The notes under the pieces are model-generated. The model was not told the DNA's origin. It worked only from the letters and a program-made list of their open reading frames with translations, and did no database searches. Shown here in pieces: positions 36,705-45,451 of a DNA stretch of 64,000 nt; position 1 is the first letter of the stretch, and every line of letters starts with the position of its first letter. The DNA is from Legionella israelensis (GTDB lineage: Bacteria > Pseudomonadota > Gammaproteobacteria > Legionellales > Legionellaceae), in NCBI RefSeq assembly GCF_004571175.1, contig NZ_CP038273.1:2790001-2854000 (forward strand), given 5' to 3'. The translations under genes and the position numbers were made by a program.

Positions 36705-37904
36705 ATGCATAAACTTAAATTTGCATTATTAGGAAGTCCTCCTGCTTTTAAAAAAAAGTTACCCGTCGGTCAATTATACTTCCCGGACTGGCAACGTTAT
36801 GAGTCTGCAATGAGAGGAATCTTTGAACGCCGTTATTATACAAATCATGGTCCGTTAGTTCAGAAATTTGAAGCAAAGTTACAAGAATATCTCGGAGTAA
36901 AACATGCAATTTGTGTAACAAATGCAACAATTGGATTAATTATGGCAGCTGAGGCTCTGGAGCTCACAAGGAAAGTGATAGTTCCTGCATATACCTTCAT
37001 AGCTTCGGTTCAATCGCTTAGTTGGGCTGGACTCGAGCCTGTCTTTTGTGATGTTGATCCACATACTCATCAAATGTCTGTGGAAAAAATTGAACATATT
37101 TTGGATGAAAATGTTACAGCAATTATGGGTGTAAATTTGTGGGGAGGTGCGTGTGATATTTCTAAATTACAAGCGTTTGCTTCATCTCATAATTTAAAGC
37201 TTTATTTTGATTCGGCGCATGCTTTTGGATGTTCTATTGGAACAAAAAAAATAGGGAATTTTGGTGAGTTAGAGGTTTTCTCTTTTCATGCAACTAAAAT
37301 ATTAAGTGCTACAGAAGGTGGATGTGTTTGTACAAATGATAATTTACTCGCAGCGCGATTACGAAACATTCGAAGTAGTTATGGTGCTGGTATACCTGTC
37401 CCGGTTGTTAAAACAGCGAATGGACGAATGTCTGAGGCTCAAGCTGCAATAGCATTAATGAGTTTTGAAGAATTTCCCAAAAACCAGGAAAATAATTATC
37501 ATTTGTTTAAGCTTTATAAACAGTACTTACAAAAAATTCCAGGAATACTGTTAATAGAACCTAAAGGGGTAACTTTTTCAAATTATCAATATGTTGTCTG
37601 TGAAGTCGATAAAAAAATATTCGGATTGTCTCGAGATAAATTAGTTATGTTACTGAATGCTGAAAACATTGCCTCAAGACGTTATTTTTACCCGCCTTTG
37701 CATCACTTACCACAATATAATAATGGTTTACAAAATAAGAGCCTGCGTCTGCCAGTGACCGAATATCTATGTGAATCCTGTATGCAGTTACCCATAGGAC
37801 AGAGAGTTTCTGAGGATGCAGTTAAAAAAATTTGCGGAATCATAGAAAGAGCGTATGAATCACGACATCAATTAATATCTTTTTTTAAAGGAGTTCATTG
37901 TTGA
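36705..37904 (+). CDS. DegT/DnrJ/EryC1/StrS aminotransferase (second of tandem pair)
   Basis: This 399-residue enzyme has the PLP lysine Lys198 in FSFHATKILSATEGG, Asp169 in YFDSAHAFG, and VTNATIGL as the phosphate loop. It shares the fold and many motifs with the previous gene (NxGP/NNG, EGG, YYSPP/YFYPP near the C-terminus) but is clearly divergent, so the pair is an old duplication or two different specificities. Both active-site lysines are intact. It overlaps the WbqC gene at its stop codon. Confidence 0.88.
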   Translation: MHKLKFALLGSPPAFKKKLPVGQLYFPDWQRYESAMRGIFERRYYTNHGPLVQKFEAKLQEYLGVKHAICVTNATIGLIMAAEALELTRKVIVPAYTFIASVQSLSWAGLEPVFCDVDPHTHQMSVEKIEHILDENVTAIMGVNLWGGACDISKLQAFASSHNLKLYFDSAHAFGCSIGTKKIGNFGELEVFSFHATKILSATEGGCVCTNDNLLAARLRNIRSSYGAGIPVPVVKTANGRMSEAQAAIALMSFEEFPKNQENNYHLFKLYKQYLQKIPGILLIEPKGVTFSNYQYVVCEVDKKIFGLSRDKLVMLLNAENIASRRYFYPPLHHLPQYNNGLQNKSLRLPVTEYLCESCMQLPIGQRVSEDAVKKICGIIERAYESRHQLISFFKGVHC

Positions 37905-38617
37905 GATTAGCAATTATGCAACCGTATTTTTTCCCCTATCTGGGGCATTTTTCATTAATTGCCTCAGTAGATCAATGGGTGGTTTTTGATATTACACAAT
38001 ATACGCCTAGGACATGGATAAATCGCAATCGTATTCTCCATCCCAAAAGTGGCTGGCAATATATAACTATTCCGCTTGCAAACTCTTCCACCTCAATTAA
38101 AATTGCAGAAGCTAAAATACTTGATCTGTCAAAAGCTAAACGTTCTATGCTGGGTAAGATATCGCACTATAAAAAAAAAGCACCTTATTATTATCAGGTG
38201 GTGGATATCATTGAGCGTGTTTTTAACAATGTTAAAAATAACTCTTTAGTTTCATTAAATATTAATGCTTTACAAGAAGTTTGCCATTATCTTGATATCC
38301 CTTTTTTGTATCAAGTCTGCTCAGATCTTTCCCTAGACTATCCTCTTAAAATGCAAGCAGGTGATTGGGCTCTTTACATTAGTGATAAGCTTGGCGCCAC
38401 TGAATATATTAATCCCGTTAGCGGGAAAGAAATTTTTAATAAAAAAGCATTTCTAAAAAAAAGTTTATCTTTATACTTTATTGAGTTTTCAGAATTTAAA
38501 TACAACACTCCTGGTTATATCTACGAGCCTAATCTTTCTATTCTTGATGTATTAATGTGGAATAATGTTAATGACATTCGAAATGCTTTGAATAATAATG
38601 TCTTAAAACAAATTTAA
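37901..38617 (+). CDS. WbqC family protein
   Basis: This 238-residue cytoplasmic protein begins RLAIMQPYFFPYLGHFSLIASVDQWVVFD, the hallmark of the WbqC family. That family is found in O-antigen and capsule loci, usually beside DegT-type aminotransferases. It has been suggested to act on amino-sugar modification but I know of no firm biochemistry. TTG 37901 is preferred, 7 nt after AAAGGAG and overlapping the upstream stop; TTG 37898 is an alternative. Confidence 0.85.
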   Translation: MRLAIMQPYFFPYLGHFSLIASVDQWVVFDITQYTPRTWINRNRILHPKSGWQYITIPLANSSTSIKIAEAKILDLSKAKRSMLGKISHYKKKAPYYYQVVDIIERVFNNVKNNSLVSLNINALQEVCHYLDIPFLYQVCSDLSLDYPLKMQAGDWALYISDKLGATEYINPVSGKEIFNKKAFLKKSLSLYFIEFSEFKYNTPGYIYEPNLSILDVLMWNNVNDIRNALNNNVLKQI

Positions 38618-38864
38618 ATTTTATAGGCAGTGCTAAAGATACAGTATAATTGTTTCTGTTAGAATGTACCTCCTCCCTTAATTTGTTATCCCACTATAAA
38701 TAAATTCATAAATCAATTAAGCCTTTATCCTTTAAAAAATCTTATATATAATTGATGTTTATATGGATTGTTGTAGTGATGGATTTTGTTTGTGCGCAGA
38801 AGATGTCATATAAAAGCAAAAGGTTATTATTCCTTTTGAGGATTTACATAAGAGTTGAGGGAAC
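38618..38864. other. AT-rich intergenic gap in the second glycan block
   Basis: About 250 bases hold no ORF. A separate promoter for the acyl module that follows is plausible, since all other genes in the block are close together. No clear repeat or terminator was seen. Confidence 0.35.
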
Positions 38865-39749
38865 ATGTATTCATTAGCTAATTTTTTCCAGGAAGTTTCC
38901 CGAGAAGGTTTTTTTTCACAAACTCAATTTGCAAACACACCAGAACCAAACAGTTTGTGTTTTGCTGCTTCAAAAAAATATTTGATTCAAGCTAATAGGA
39001 ATGATGCGATCAGTAGTATTTTGACAACTGTTGAGTTTGCTGATTTGGTTTCTCCTGGTAAAGGACTTGTGGTTTTAAAGGAGCCGGAAGAAGCTTTTTA
39101 CACGCTACATAATCATCTGGTAAGCAACTGCAAAATGCAGCCAAGATTGACCCCTTTTATTGATTCCAGTGCCCGTGTTCATTCTACCGCCTATTTGGAT
39201 CCTTATGTTTGGATAGGTCCCAATGTAGAAATTGGGCCGGGTGCTATTATTTTGTCGGGCAGTATCTTAAGAGACAATGCAGTGATTGGTCCTAATGCCG
39301 TAGTAGGTGCTTCCGGTCATTTTTACAAACGATATAAAAACCAGTTGTTAAACGTACTTCATGCAGGTGGGGTATTGTTAGAAGAAAGTGTACAAGTGTT
39401 AGCTGGGGCCGTTATCTCAAAATCCTTACATACCGATTTCACAACAATAGGTAAAAACTCTATTATCAGTGTCAAAGCTCACGTGGGTCATGGCTGCAAA
39501 ATTGGCGAGCGTTGTATTATTACTGGTAATGCACAGATTTCAGGTTATACACAGATTGGTGATGATGTATGGATAGGCCCCTCTGCCACTATTGGCAATT
39601 TATTAAAAATTGACAGTAAGGTACGTATTGAGACAGGTAGTGTAGTTGTTGAAGATCTAAAAGAAGGTGAACGGGTTTCTGGCAGTTTTGCAATTAAACA
39701 TTGTTTTAATATGATGGAATACACTAAAAGAAAAAGAGGAGCTCGATGA
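38865..39749 (+). CDS. LpxD-like left-handed beta-helix acyltransferase
   Basis: This 294-residue protein has an N-terminal alpha/beta domain (1-100) resembling the uridine-binding domain of LpxD, with FAASKKYL, and then a hexapeptide beta-helix from about 103. The likely catalytic His is in KAHVGHGCKIG, and GNAQISGYTQIGDDVWIGPS matches LpxD and sugar N-acyltransferases. LpxD uses acyl-ACP to N-acylate an amino sugar. Here the adjacent ACP and KAS III genes suggest a dedicated acyl donor for a nucleotide amino sugar. It is shorter than LpxD (about 340), so it is unlikely to be the housekeeping enzyme. Confidence 0.75.
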   Translation: MYSLANFFQEVSREGFFSQTQFANTPEPNSLCFAASKKYLIQANRNDAISSILTTVEFADLVSPGKGLVVLKEPEEAFYTLHNHLVSNCKMQPRLTPFIDSSARVHSTAYLDPYVWIGPNVEIGPGAIILSGSILRDNAVIGPNAVVGASGHFYKRYKNQLLNVLHAGGVLLEESVQVLAGAVISKSLHTDFTTIGKNSIISVKAHVGHGCKIGERCIITGNAQISGYTQIGDDVWIGPSATIGNLLKIDSKVRIETGSVVVEDLKEGERVSGSFAIKHCFNMMEYTKRKRGAR

Positions 39750-40348
39750 ATAGTATTGTACAAGAAGCATCTTTAATTTTTCCCTTTAAAGGAAATAGGG
39801 ATTATGTGCAGGGATCTGATATGGTTAATGCAATACTAAACCATTTTGCTTCTTCGCAACTTCAACACATTAAAATGTCGGTGCATGGTTTTTTGCGAAA
39901 TCCATCTTGCTTATTAAATATTTATGATATTGCACCTACCTTCCTTGGTACACTTAGAGGATCATTTTACATTGCAGGGAAACATCAATGGTTTGAGATT
40001 ATGGAGCAGAAAGAATGTCCTGCACATTATGAGCGTTATGAGTTCAATGAAGATATCATCACTTCCCAGTGCGAGATTCAGGATAAGCAGATTTTTTATC
40101 GATCTGTTTCTCCATATTCGTTTATGGAGACAATTGTTTCTATGAAAAAGTATTTACTTTCTATATTATTTCCTTTGACTAAAGTAAAATGGTTATTCAC
40201 AGGGGTTGAACTGCAAAGCAATGTAGTGGCTCAGGAGAATCTTTCTGTAGAGATTACACATAATTTACACAATAAACTGATTAAATCAAAAATTTACGCA
40301 GATAATCATGTTTTAGGGTTCATTTATTTTTCATCGGTTGCTTTATGA
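39746..40348 (+). CDS. Unrecognised protein of the acyl module, possibly hotdog fold
   Basis: This 200-residue cytoplasmic protein overlaps both neighbours by 4 nt (LpxD-like upstream, KAS III downstream), so it belongs to the module. The N-terminal FPFKGNRDYVQGSDMVNAIL and the C-terminal half beginning KWLFTGVELQSN and ending LGFIYFSSVAL show strand-rich patterns that could be a double hotdog (dehydratase or thioesterase type), but I find no clear catalytic motif. An acyl-ACP dehydratase, thioesterase or specificity factor are all open. I do not recognise the family. Confidence 0.6.
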   Translation: MNSIVQEASLIFPFKGNRDYVQGSDMVNAILNHFASSQLQHIKMSVHGFLRNPSCLLNIYDIAPTFLGTLRGSFYIAGKHQWFEIMEQKECPAHYERYEFNEDIITSQCEIQDKQIFYRSVSPYSFMETIVSMKKYLLSILFPLTKVKWLFTGVELQSNVVAQENLSVEITHNLHNKLIKSKIYADNHVLGFIYFSSVAL

Positions 40349-41274
40349 TTGGAATAGAGAATATTAGTTACTATCTTCCTGACGAATATATCAATAATTT
40401 TGAGAGGCTTGAGTTTTTTGATATTCCAGAATCTTTTCTGCAAACTAAAACAGGGATGTTAAAGGTCGCCAGAAAAAAGGCGAATGAAAATACTTCGGAT
40501 ATGTGTTGTAAAGCCGTAATGCAATTATTGCAGCAAACTGAACTTTTAAAGGAAGATATTCAGTGTATGCTCGTATGTACTCAAAATCCAGATGGTTTAG
40601 GTCTTCCACATACGTCGGCTATTGTTCATGGGAAATTGGATCTCCCTAAACAGACGGCAGTTTTTGATGTATCTCTTGGTTGTTCAGGTTATGTGTATAG
40701 TCTATCAGTCTTGCAAGGTTTTATGATGGTGAATGGATTCACAAAGGGTATTCTTGTCACTGCAGATCCTTATTCCAAGAGAATTAATCATAACGATAAA
40801 AATACTTCCTTGTTGTTTGGCGATGCGGCTACAGCAACTTTGCTAAGCGATCACCCAAAATGGACGATTGGAAATTTCTGCTTTGGCTCAGATGGTAGCC
40901 AGGCTACAGCAATAAATATTAACTCTGAAAGTGGCTTAATTGAAATGAATGGCCGAGCGGTATTTAATTTCACCGCAACCGAAGTCCCCCGGAATGTCAT
41001 TGATGTATTGGAAAAAAACCAACTCACGCCAGAAGATATAGATTTATTTTTATTCCATCAAGGCAGTTTTTATATTATAGATACTTTAATCAAACGACTG
41101 AGCTTGCCAGAAGCGAAAGTACCCTTTATGGCAGCGGAATATGGTAATACAGTTTCTTCTTCATTACCATTATGCTTGGCAATGATTCCAAATGACCCTA
41201 AAACTATTTTTATTTCCGGTTTTGGTGTGGGTCTTTCCTGGGCAGGTACTATATTAACTCGGCACAATAATTAA
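40345..41274 (+). CDS. KAS III (FabH-like) beta-ketoacyl synthase
   Basis: This 309-residue thiolase-fold enzyme has an intact Cys-His-Asn triad: Cys113 in DVSLGCSGYVY, His238 in FLFHQGSFY and Asn268 in YGNTVSSSLP. KAS III condenses an acyl-CoA with malonyl-ACP. Placement beside its own ACP and an acyltransferase inside an O-antigen locus points to a special acyl chain rather than bulk fatty-acid synthesis. FabH is normally beside plsX/fabD, which are absent here. It overlaps the upstream gene by 4 nt. Confidence 0.9.
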   Translation: MIGIENISYYLPDEYINNFERLEFFDIPESFLQTKTGMLKVARKKANENTSDMCCKAVMQLLQQTELLKEDIQCMLVCTQNPDGLGLPHTSAIVHGKLDLPKQTAVFDVSLGCSGYVYSLSVLQGFMMVNGFTKGILVTADPYSKRINHNDKNTSLLFGDAATATLLSDHPKWTIGNFCFGSDGSQATAININSESGLIEMNGRAVFNFTATEVPRNVIDVLEKNQLTPEDIDLFLFHQGSFYIIDTLIKRLSLPEAKVPFMAAEYGNTVSSSLPLCLAMIPNDPKTIFISGFGVGLSWAGTILTRHNN

Positions 41275-41301
41275 TTACTAATAATTTAAAAAGGAAGTGA
41301 T

Positions 41302-41547
41302 ATGACAATATCAAGTGAAGAGATATTATCTTTGGTTAAAGGTCTGAACACCACCGTTAGCATCGAAGAGATAGATGAACGATCCAATTTTTCTGACATT
41401 GGCATCGATTCTTTGGAGCTGTTTACTCTTCTGTTAGGTATTGAGGAGAAATATGGAATTAAAATTCCCGAAGAAAAAGTTGCTGAGTTAAACAGCATTG
41501 CCCGGATCAAACAGTATCTCAATGGAGAATTATGCCAAACGGCATAA
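41302..41547 (+). CDS. Acyl carrier protein
   Basis: This 81-residue acidic protein has the phosphopantetheine attachment Ser37 in DIGIDSLELF. The typical four-helix ACP pattern follows, with GIKIPEEKV in helix III and a VxxIxxYL-like end (IARIKQYL). It lies 27 nt after KAS III with AAGGAAG upstream. It is distinct from housekeeping AcpP by sequence (DSLELF instead of DSLDTV) and probably serves the local KAS III and LpxD-like enzymes. Confidence 0.93.
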   Translation: MTISSEEILSLVKGLNTTVSIEEIDERSNFSDIGIDSLELFTLLLGIEEKYGIKIPEEKVAELNSIARIKQYLNGELCQTA

Positions 41548-41610
41548 GATCGCTCTGATTTAAAATAATGGTTAAGCTGGTCATATAACTATATATATAA
41601 AAGGATTAAC

Positions 41611-42435
41611 ATGGCTTTGCCTCAAGTATCTATCCGTATACCCGCTTATAATCATGAACGATACATCACCGCTTGTCTTGATAGTGTTTTGAATGATAGT
41701 TATCCAAATAAAGAGCTGATAATTATAGATGATGGCTCTACTGATGGGACGGCTGAAGTGATTAGGCAATGGCTTGAGCATAATAAACCATCTTTCCCTG
41801 TAATGTTCAAAGCAAGAGAAAATCGAGGTTTAACAAAAACCATCAACGAATTAGTAAGGGCATGTTCAGGGAAGTATTTGGTTTCACTTGCAAGTGATGA
41901 TTTTCTATTGGATGGGGGTATTCATACACGTGTGGAGTATCTGGAGCAACATCATAATAAATGGGCTGTTTTTGCTGATTGTATAGTTGTTGATGAGGAT
42001 AATAAGCTAATCTATAAAAGCGGCCTAACAGAATTATATTCTGCTAGTTTAAGTAAATTCTTGCAGGAAGATGATTTACTCCATGAAATCATTAATAACT
42101 GGTCGGTTCCTGGTCCAGTATTGATGGTTAGAAAGGATTTGTATGAGCATATTGGATATTATAATGAAAAATTTGCAATAGAGGATTGGGACATTTATAT
42201 TCGCATGGCTTCTAAAAAATTATTGGGTTTTATCAATTATCCTGTTAGCGCATACCGATTACACCAGCACAATACGTGCAGAAGAAAGGAAAATTTTAAT
42301 TGGAACCACAAACAAAGATTAAAAATAGCGCTCTGTCATTTGCCCGGAATTCCTTTTAAATATAAGGCTTCTATGTTACGGCAAATTTTTATTTCCTTTT
42401 ATTTATCTTATATAAAGAGGAGTCTAATTGAATAG
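41611..42435 (+). CDS. Family 2 glycosyltransferase
   Basis: This 274-residue GT2 begins VSIRIPAYNHERYITACLDSVL, with IIDDGSTDGT (about 36-45) and SLASDDFLLDGG for the DxD-like site. The GPVLMVRKDLYE segment and later AIEDWDIYIRMA (acidic catalytic residues) fit the family. It resembles the GT2 at 19474-20355 in motif layout. It is followed by the ABC transporter permease with an 8-nt overlap, so it is part of the ABC-dependent glycan block. Confidence 0.86.
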   Translation: MALPQVSIRIPAYNHERYITACLDSVLNDSYPNKELIIIDDGSTDGTAEVIRQWLEHNKPSFPVMFKARENRGLTKTINELVRACSGKYLVSLASDDFLLDGGIHTRVEYLEQHHNKWAVFADCIVVDEDNKLIYKSGLTELYSASLSKFLQEDDLLHEIINNWSVPGPVLMVRKDLYEHIGYYNEKFAIEDWDIYIRMASKKLLGFINYPVSAYRLHQHNTCRRKENFNWNHKQRLKIALCHLPGIPFKYKASMLRQIFISFYLSYIKRSLIE

Positions 42436-43258
42436 CCAAGAAATAATTTATCATGAAGTGGATAGTGGGTTTATCTTAGGAGTCAAACGACTAATCCAGG
42501 AGTTTTTTAATAAGCGGCAGTTATTTGTTGTATTACTTTGGACGGCGCTAAGCAAGCGTTATAGAGGATCTTATATAGGGTTGTTTTGGACTCTTCTTAA
42601 TCCGTTTTTTCATATGTTGAGTCTTGCGCTTATTTTTCCACTTATCATACGCTTTCGTATGGAGAATTATATACTTTATCTTTTCTCCGGGATTCTCGCT
42701 TGGAGTATGATAAGCACTTCTGTTATTGGAGGTAGTGAGTCCATTTTGACTTACCGTTCATTTATCCGCAAGGTCTATGTCCCTAAAATTATTTTTCCCA
42801 TTGTAACGATTTCCGTGGAATTGATTAACACTTTTGCTGCAATAATCATTTTACACTTAATAGCCTTAGCCTTTCATTTTCACATTCATACCAACCTATT
42901 GTATTTAGCAGCAGCACTTGCCTTGACGTTTTTGTTTTCTGTTGCGGTGGCAAGCATCACTAGTGTATTAACTGTATATTTTCGGGATATAAGATATATA
43001 TTGGGTGTTGTAATGCAACCTCTCTTTTACCTGTCTGCTATTATATTTCCAGTGTCCGTATTACCCGAAAAATATCGTTATTTAATCGAATTTAACATTT
43101 TTTATCAATTTGTAAGATTATTTCATCAAGCTATTTATTTTGGTCATCAAGCTGAGTGGCTATATTTTGCCAAGCCTTTCTTCTTAATGTGTTTTTTATT
43201 TAGTATTGCTTTATATATCCACCAAAAATATGATCGGCGCTTGGTATATCGTGTATGA
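42428..43258 (+). CDS. wzm: Polysaccharide ABC transporter permease (Wzm-like)
   Basis: This 276-residue ABC-2 type membrane protein has six helices. The amphipathic start and WTALSKRYRGSYIGLFWTLLNPFF are classic for the Wzm/KpsM/TagG family. It exports a completed, undecaprenyl-linked polysaccharide across the inner membrane with Wzt. The start is TTG 42428, with GAGG upstream and an 8-nt overlap with the GT2. Overlap with the ATPase gene is 4 nt (ATGA). Confidence 0.92.
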   Translation: MNSQEIIYHEVDSGFILGVKRLIQEFFNKRQLFVVLLWTALSKRYRGSYIGLFWTLLNPFFHMLSLALIFPLIIRFRMENYILYLFSGILAWSMISTSVIGGSESILTYRSFIRKVYVPKIIFPIVTISVELINTFAAIIILHLIALAFHFHIHTNLLYLAAALALTFLFSVAVASITSVLTVYFRDIRYILGVVMQPLFYLSAIIFPVSVLPEKYRYLIEFNIFYQFVRLFHQAIYFGHQAEWLYFAKPFFLMCFLFSIALYIHQKYDRRLVYRV

Positions 43259-44022
43259 CTGCTTATATTAGTATTGAAAATTTATCAATAGATTTTTTGA
43301 AATATCATGATGGACAACCATCCCTAAAATCCGATATTGTCTCTTTTATAAAAAGAAAGAAACCGAAAAATACCTTGACAAAATTTAGGGCAATTTCAAA
43401 TATTGATCTTGAAATAAAGCAAGGGGATCGTTTGGGAATATTGGGTAAAAATGGTGCGGGGAAATCCACTTTGCTGAAAGCTATCGCAGGGATTTACGCC
43501 CCATCAACAGGAACAATTCGTCGTAAGGGAAATCTGGTGCCTTTGCTTGAATTGGGTACAGGATTTGAGCCTGGTAGTTCCGTGAGGCAAAATATTTATC
43601 TTAACGGAGCAATTCTCAATATACCAAGGGAAAAGATTATCACTTTAGAGCCCGAAATTTTACAATTCGCCGAATTGGAGGAATTCAAGGATCAGCCTCT
43701 GAGCAATTTATCTTCCGGGATGCGCTCTCGTTTATCCTTTAGCATTTCATCTTTTCTAAATCCTGAAATTCTTCTTTTAGATGAAGTTTTTGCTGCAGGA
43801 GATAAAGCTTTTGTGCGCAAAGCAAAATCACGTATATTGAAGATGATTGAATGCAGTCAAATCGTCATTTTTACTTCCCATCAAGAAAAGCAAATTTTGG
43901 AGATATGCAACAAGGCGATTGTTTTAAATAAAGGAACCATTGTGTTTAAAGGAACGGCCGCAGAGTCTATAAAGTTTTACAATGAGAATTTAATTAGGAA
44001 AAGTGAGAAAGGACATGCGTAA
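43255..44022 (+). CDS. wzt: Polysaccharide ABC transporter ATPase (Wzt-like, no C-terminal domain)
   Basis: This 255-residue ATPase has Walker A GKNGAGKSTLLKAI (about 63-76), signature NLSSGMRSRLSFSI and Walker B PEILLLDEVFAAGD. It pairs with the upstream permease. The long N-terminal segment (about 50 residues) before the core is typical of Wzt. It lacks the extra C-terminal carbohydrate-binding domain (about 150 residues) found in Wzt proteins that recognise a modified chain end, so chain-length control may be looser or supplied elsewhere. Confidence 0.92.
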   Translation: MTAYISIENLSIDFLKYHDGQPSLKSDIVSFIKRKKPKNTLTKFRAISNIDLEIKQGDRLGILGKNGAGKSTLLKAIAGIYAPSTGTIRRKGNLVPLLELGTGFEPGSSVRQNIYLNGAILNIPREKIITLEPEILQFAELEEFKDQPLSNLSSGMRSRLSFSISSFLNPEILLLDEVFAAGDKAFVRKAKSRILKMIECSQIVIFTSHQEKQILEICNKAIVLNKGTIVFKGTAAESIKFYNENLIRKSEKGHA

Positions 44023-45421
44023 TGTGGTTGCGATTATTCATACCTATGCAAGAGATGGTGAGCTAGGATCTTACATGTACGAGTTGATTCAGGCATTTGC
44101 CCAATATCCTGTTCGGTTGCACTTGATCATTACCAATCACTTAATTCCCAATCTTAATTCAACTCATTTACATCCTTCCATCTGTGAAAAAAAATTAGTT
44201 AATTTTATCAATGATCTTAATCCTGATTTTGTTTTTACTACTAATCGAGGTGGCATTACCAAAATGATGATGAGAGAATTGGAATGTCCTATTATTACTT
44301 GGATGGTGGATCGTATTCCATTTCTCCATCATGGTGGCGATCATAGTGATCTTTTTTGCAAGAAAGACTATGTGATTACTTCCTCCCATAAAAATGTTAA
44401 TCGTCTTGAAACGATTTATCCCGTTTTGAAAAACAGGGTATTTTTTCTTCCATTTGCGACTAATTTGCATGATTTTAAAACAGAAATTGAGAAGGATATT
44501 AATGTCTCTTTTATAGGAACTCTTTTTTATTGTGGTCGCATCAATGAACTTTTTAATAAATACAGCCACGAACCGGCTTTGATTCAGTCTGTTATACAAT
44601 TAATGCAAGATATTGAATCAAACTATGACTTGGACTTGTCTGAAAAAATTGAAGCTTATAGTCTTGCTGATTTTCTTAAAAAAGAAAATATCGATATTTA
44701 TAAATTCAAAGGACTGCTTGCTAATACTATATCCAGCAGCACCAGGTTTCGATTGCTGGATGCAATTGCTGATTTAGGTTTAAAATTGTACGGTACCTCT
44801 AATTGGTTAAATGTTGGTCCGTATTCAAATCGACTTTTACATGCTTTTCAGTTTGATACTTTTATAAAAACAAGAGAGCAATTAGCAACACTTTATCAGC
44901 GCTCCAGAATTGCAGTAAATATACCTCATATCCAAGCTGTTGATGGACTACCGTATAGAGTTTATGACATTCTTGCTTCAAGTGCTTTATTGATATCCAA
45001 TTATCGTGAGAATTCTGATCTTTTTCGTCTCTTCGGTAAGGATATGCCTGTTCCGCTTTATAGAAATGAATCTGATCTAAGGAAAAAAGTTTCTTATTTT
45101 CTTAAAAACGAAGAAGAGCGTTTAGCTATTGTAAAACAATGCAATCAACTTGTTTGTAAAAATTTTTCTTTTAATGACAGAGTAAGACAATTTTATGAAA
45201 TTATTGGTAAAGAAATAAATCCAGGCAAAGGAGAGATTATCTCTGTGGATGTTTCTATATTCCAAAAACTGACTTCCAGTATAATATATAATCCAATACA
45301 AAATCGTATCATTCATTTATTGTTACGTTCCAGTTATTTAAAAAAAATGGCAAAGAATTTTTTACCCAATAAAATGATAGAGTTTCTTAAAAATGTGTAT
45401 CTAGTAAATAAAAAAAGTTAA
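44003..45421 (+). CDS. GT4/CgeB-like glycosyltransferase
   Basis: This protein of about 470 residues has a GT-B-like layout. The N-terminal half has VAIIHTYARDGELGSYMYEL and ITWMVDRIPFL, and VSFIGTLFY begins the second half. The C-terminal YRVYDILASSALLISNYRENSDLF resembles CgeB and family 1/4 glycosyltransferases with the ExxxxG-type donor site degenerate. It overlaps wzt by 20 nt if started at GTG 44003; ATG 44015 is the alternative start, though AAAGGA then lies only 1 nt away. The sugar is not predictable. Confidence 0.72.
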   Translation: MRKDMRNVVAIIHTYARDGELGSYMYELIQAFAQYPVRLHLIITNHLIPNLNSTHLHPSICEKKLVNFINDLNPDFVFTTNRGGITKMMMRELECPIITWMVDRIPFLHHGGDHSDLFCKKDYVITSSHKNVNRLETIYPVLKNRVFFLPFATNLHDFKTEIEKDINVSFIGTLFYCGRINELFNKYSHEPALIQSVIQLMQDIESNYDLDLSEKIEAYSLADFLKKENIDIYKFKGLLANTISSSTRFRLLDAIADLGLKLYGTSNWLNVGPYSNRLLHAFQFDTFIKTREQLATLYQRSRIAVNIPHIQAVDGLPYRVYDILASSALLISNYRENSDLFRLFGKDMPVPLYRNESDLRKKVSYFLKNEEERLAIVKQCNQLVCKNFSFNDRVRQFYEIIGKEINPGKGEIISVDVSIFQKLTSSIIYNPIQNRIIHLLLRSSYLKKMAKNFLPNKMIEFLKNVYLVNKKS

Positions 45422-45451
45422 TTTCCATTGCTGATTGAAGGATGATGTTTA

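Noticed and set aside
38865-39749. Housekeeping lpxD for lipid A
   Set aside because: It is about 45 residues shorter than usual LpxD, is not near fabZ, lpxA or lpxB, and is coupled to KAS III and ACP genes in an O-antigen locus.
44195-44599. 134-residue minus-strand ORF inside the CgeB-like glycosyltransferase gene
   Set aside because: It is antisense to a coherent glycosyltransferase frame and has no motif or ribosome site.
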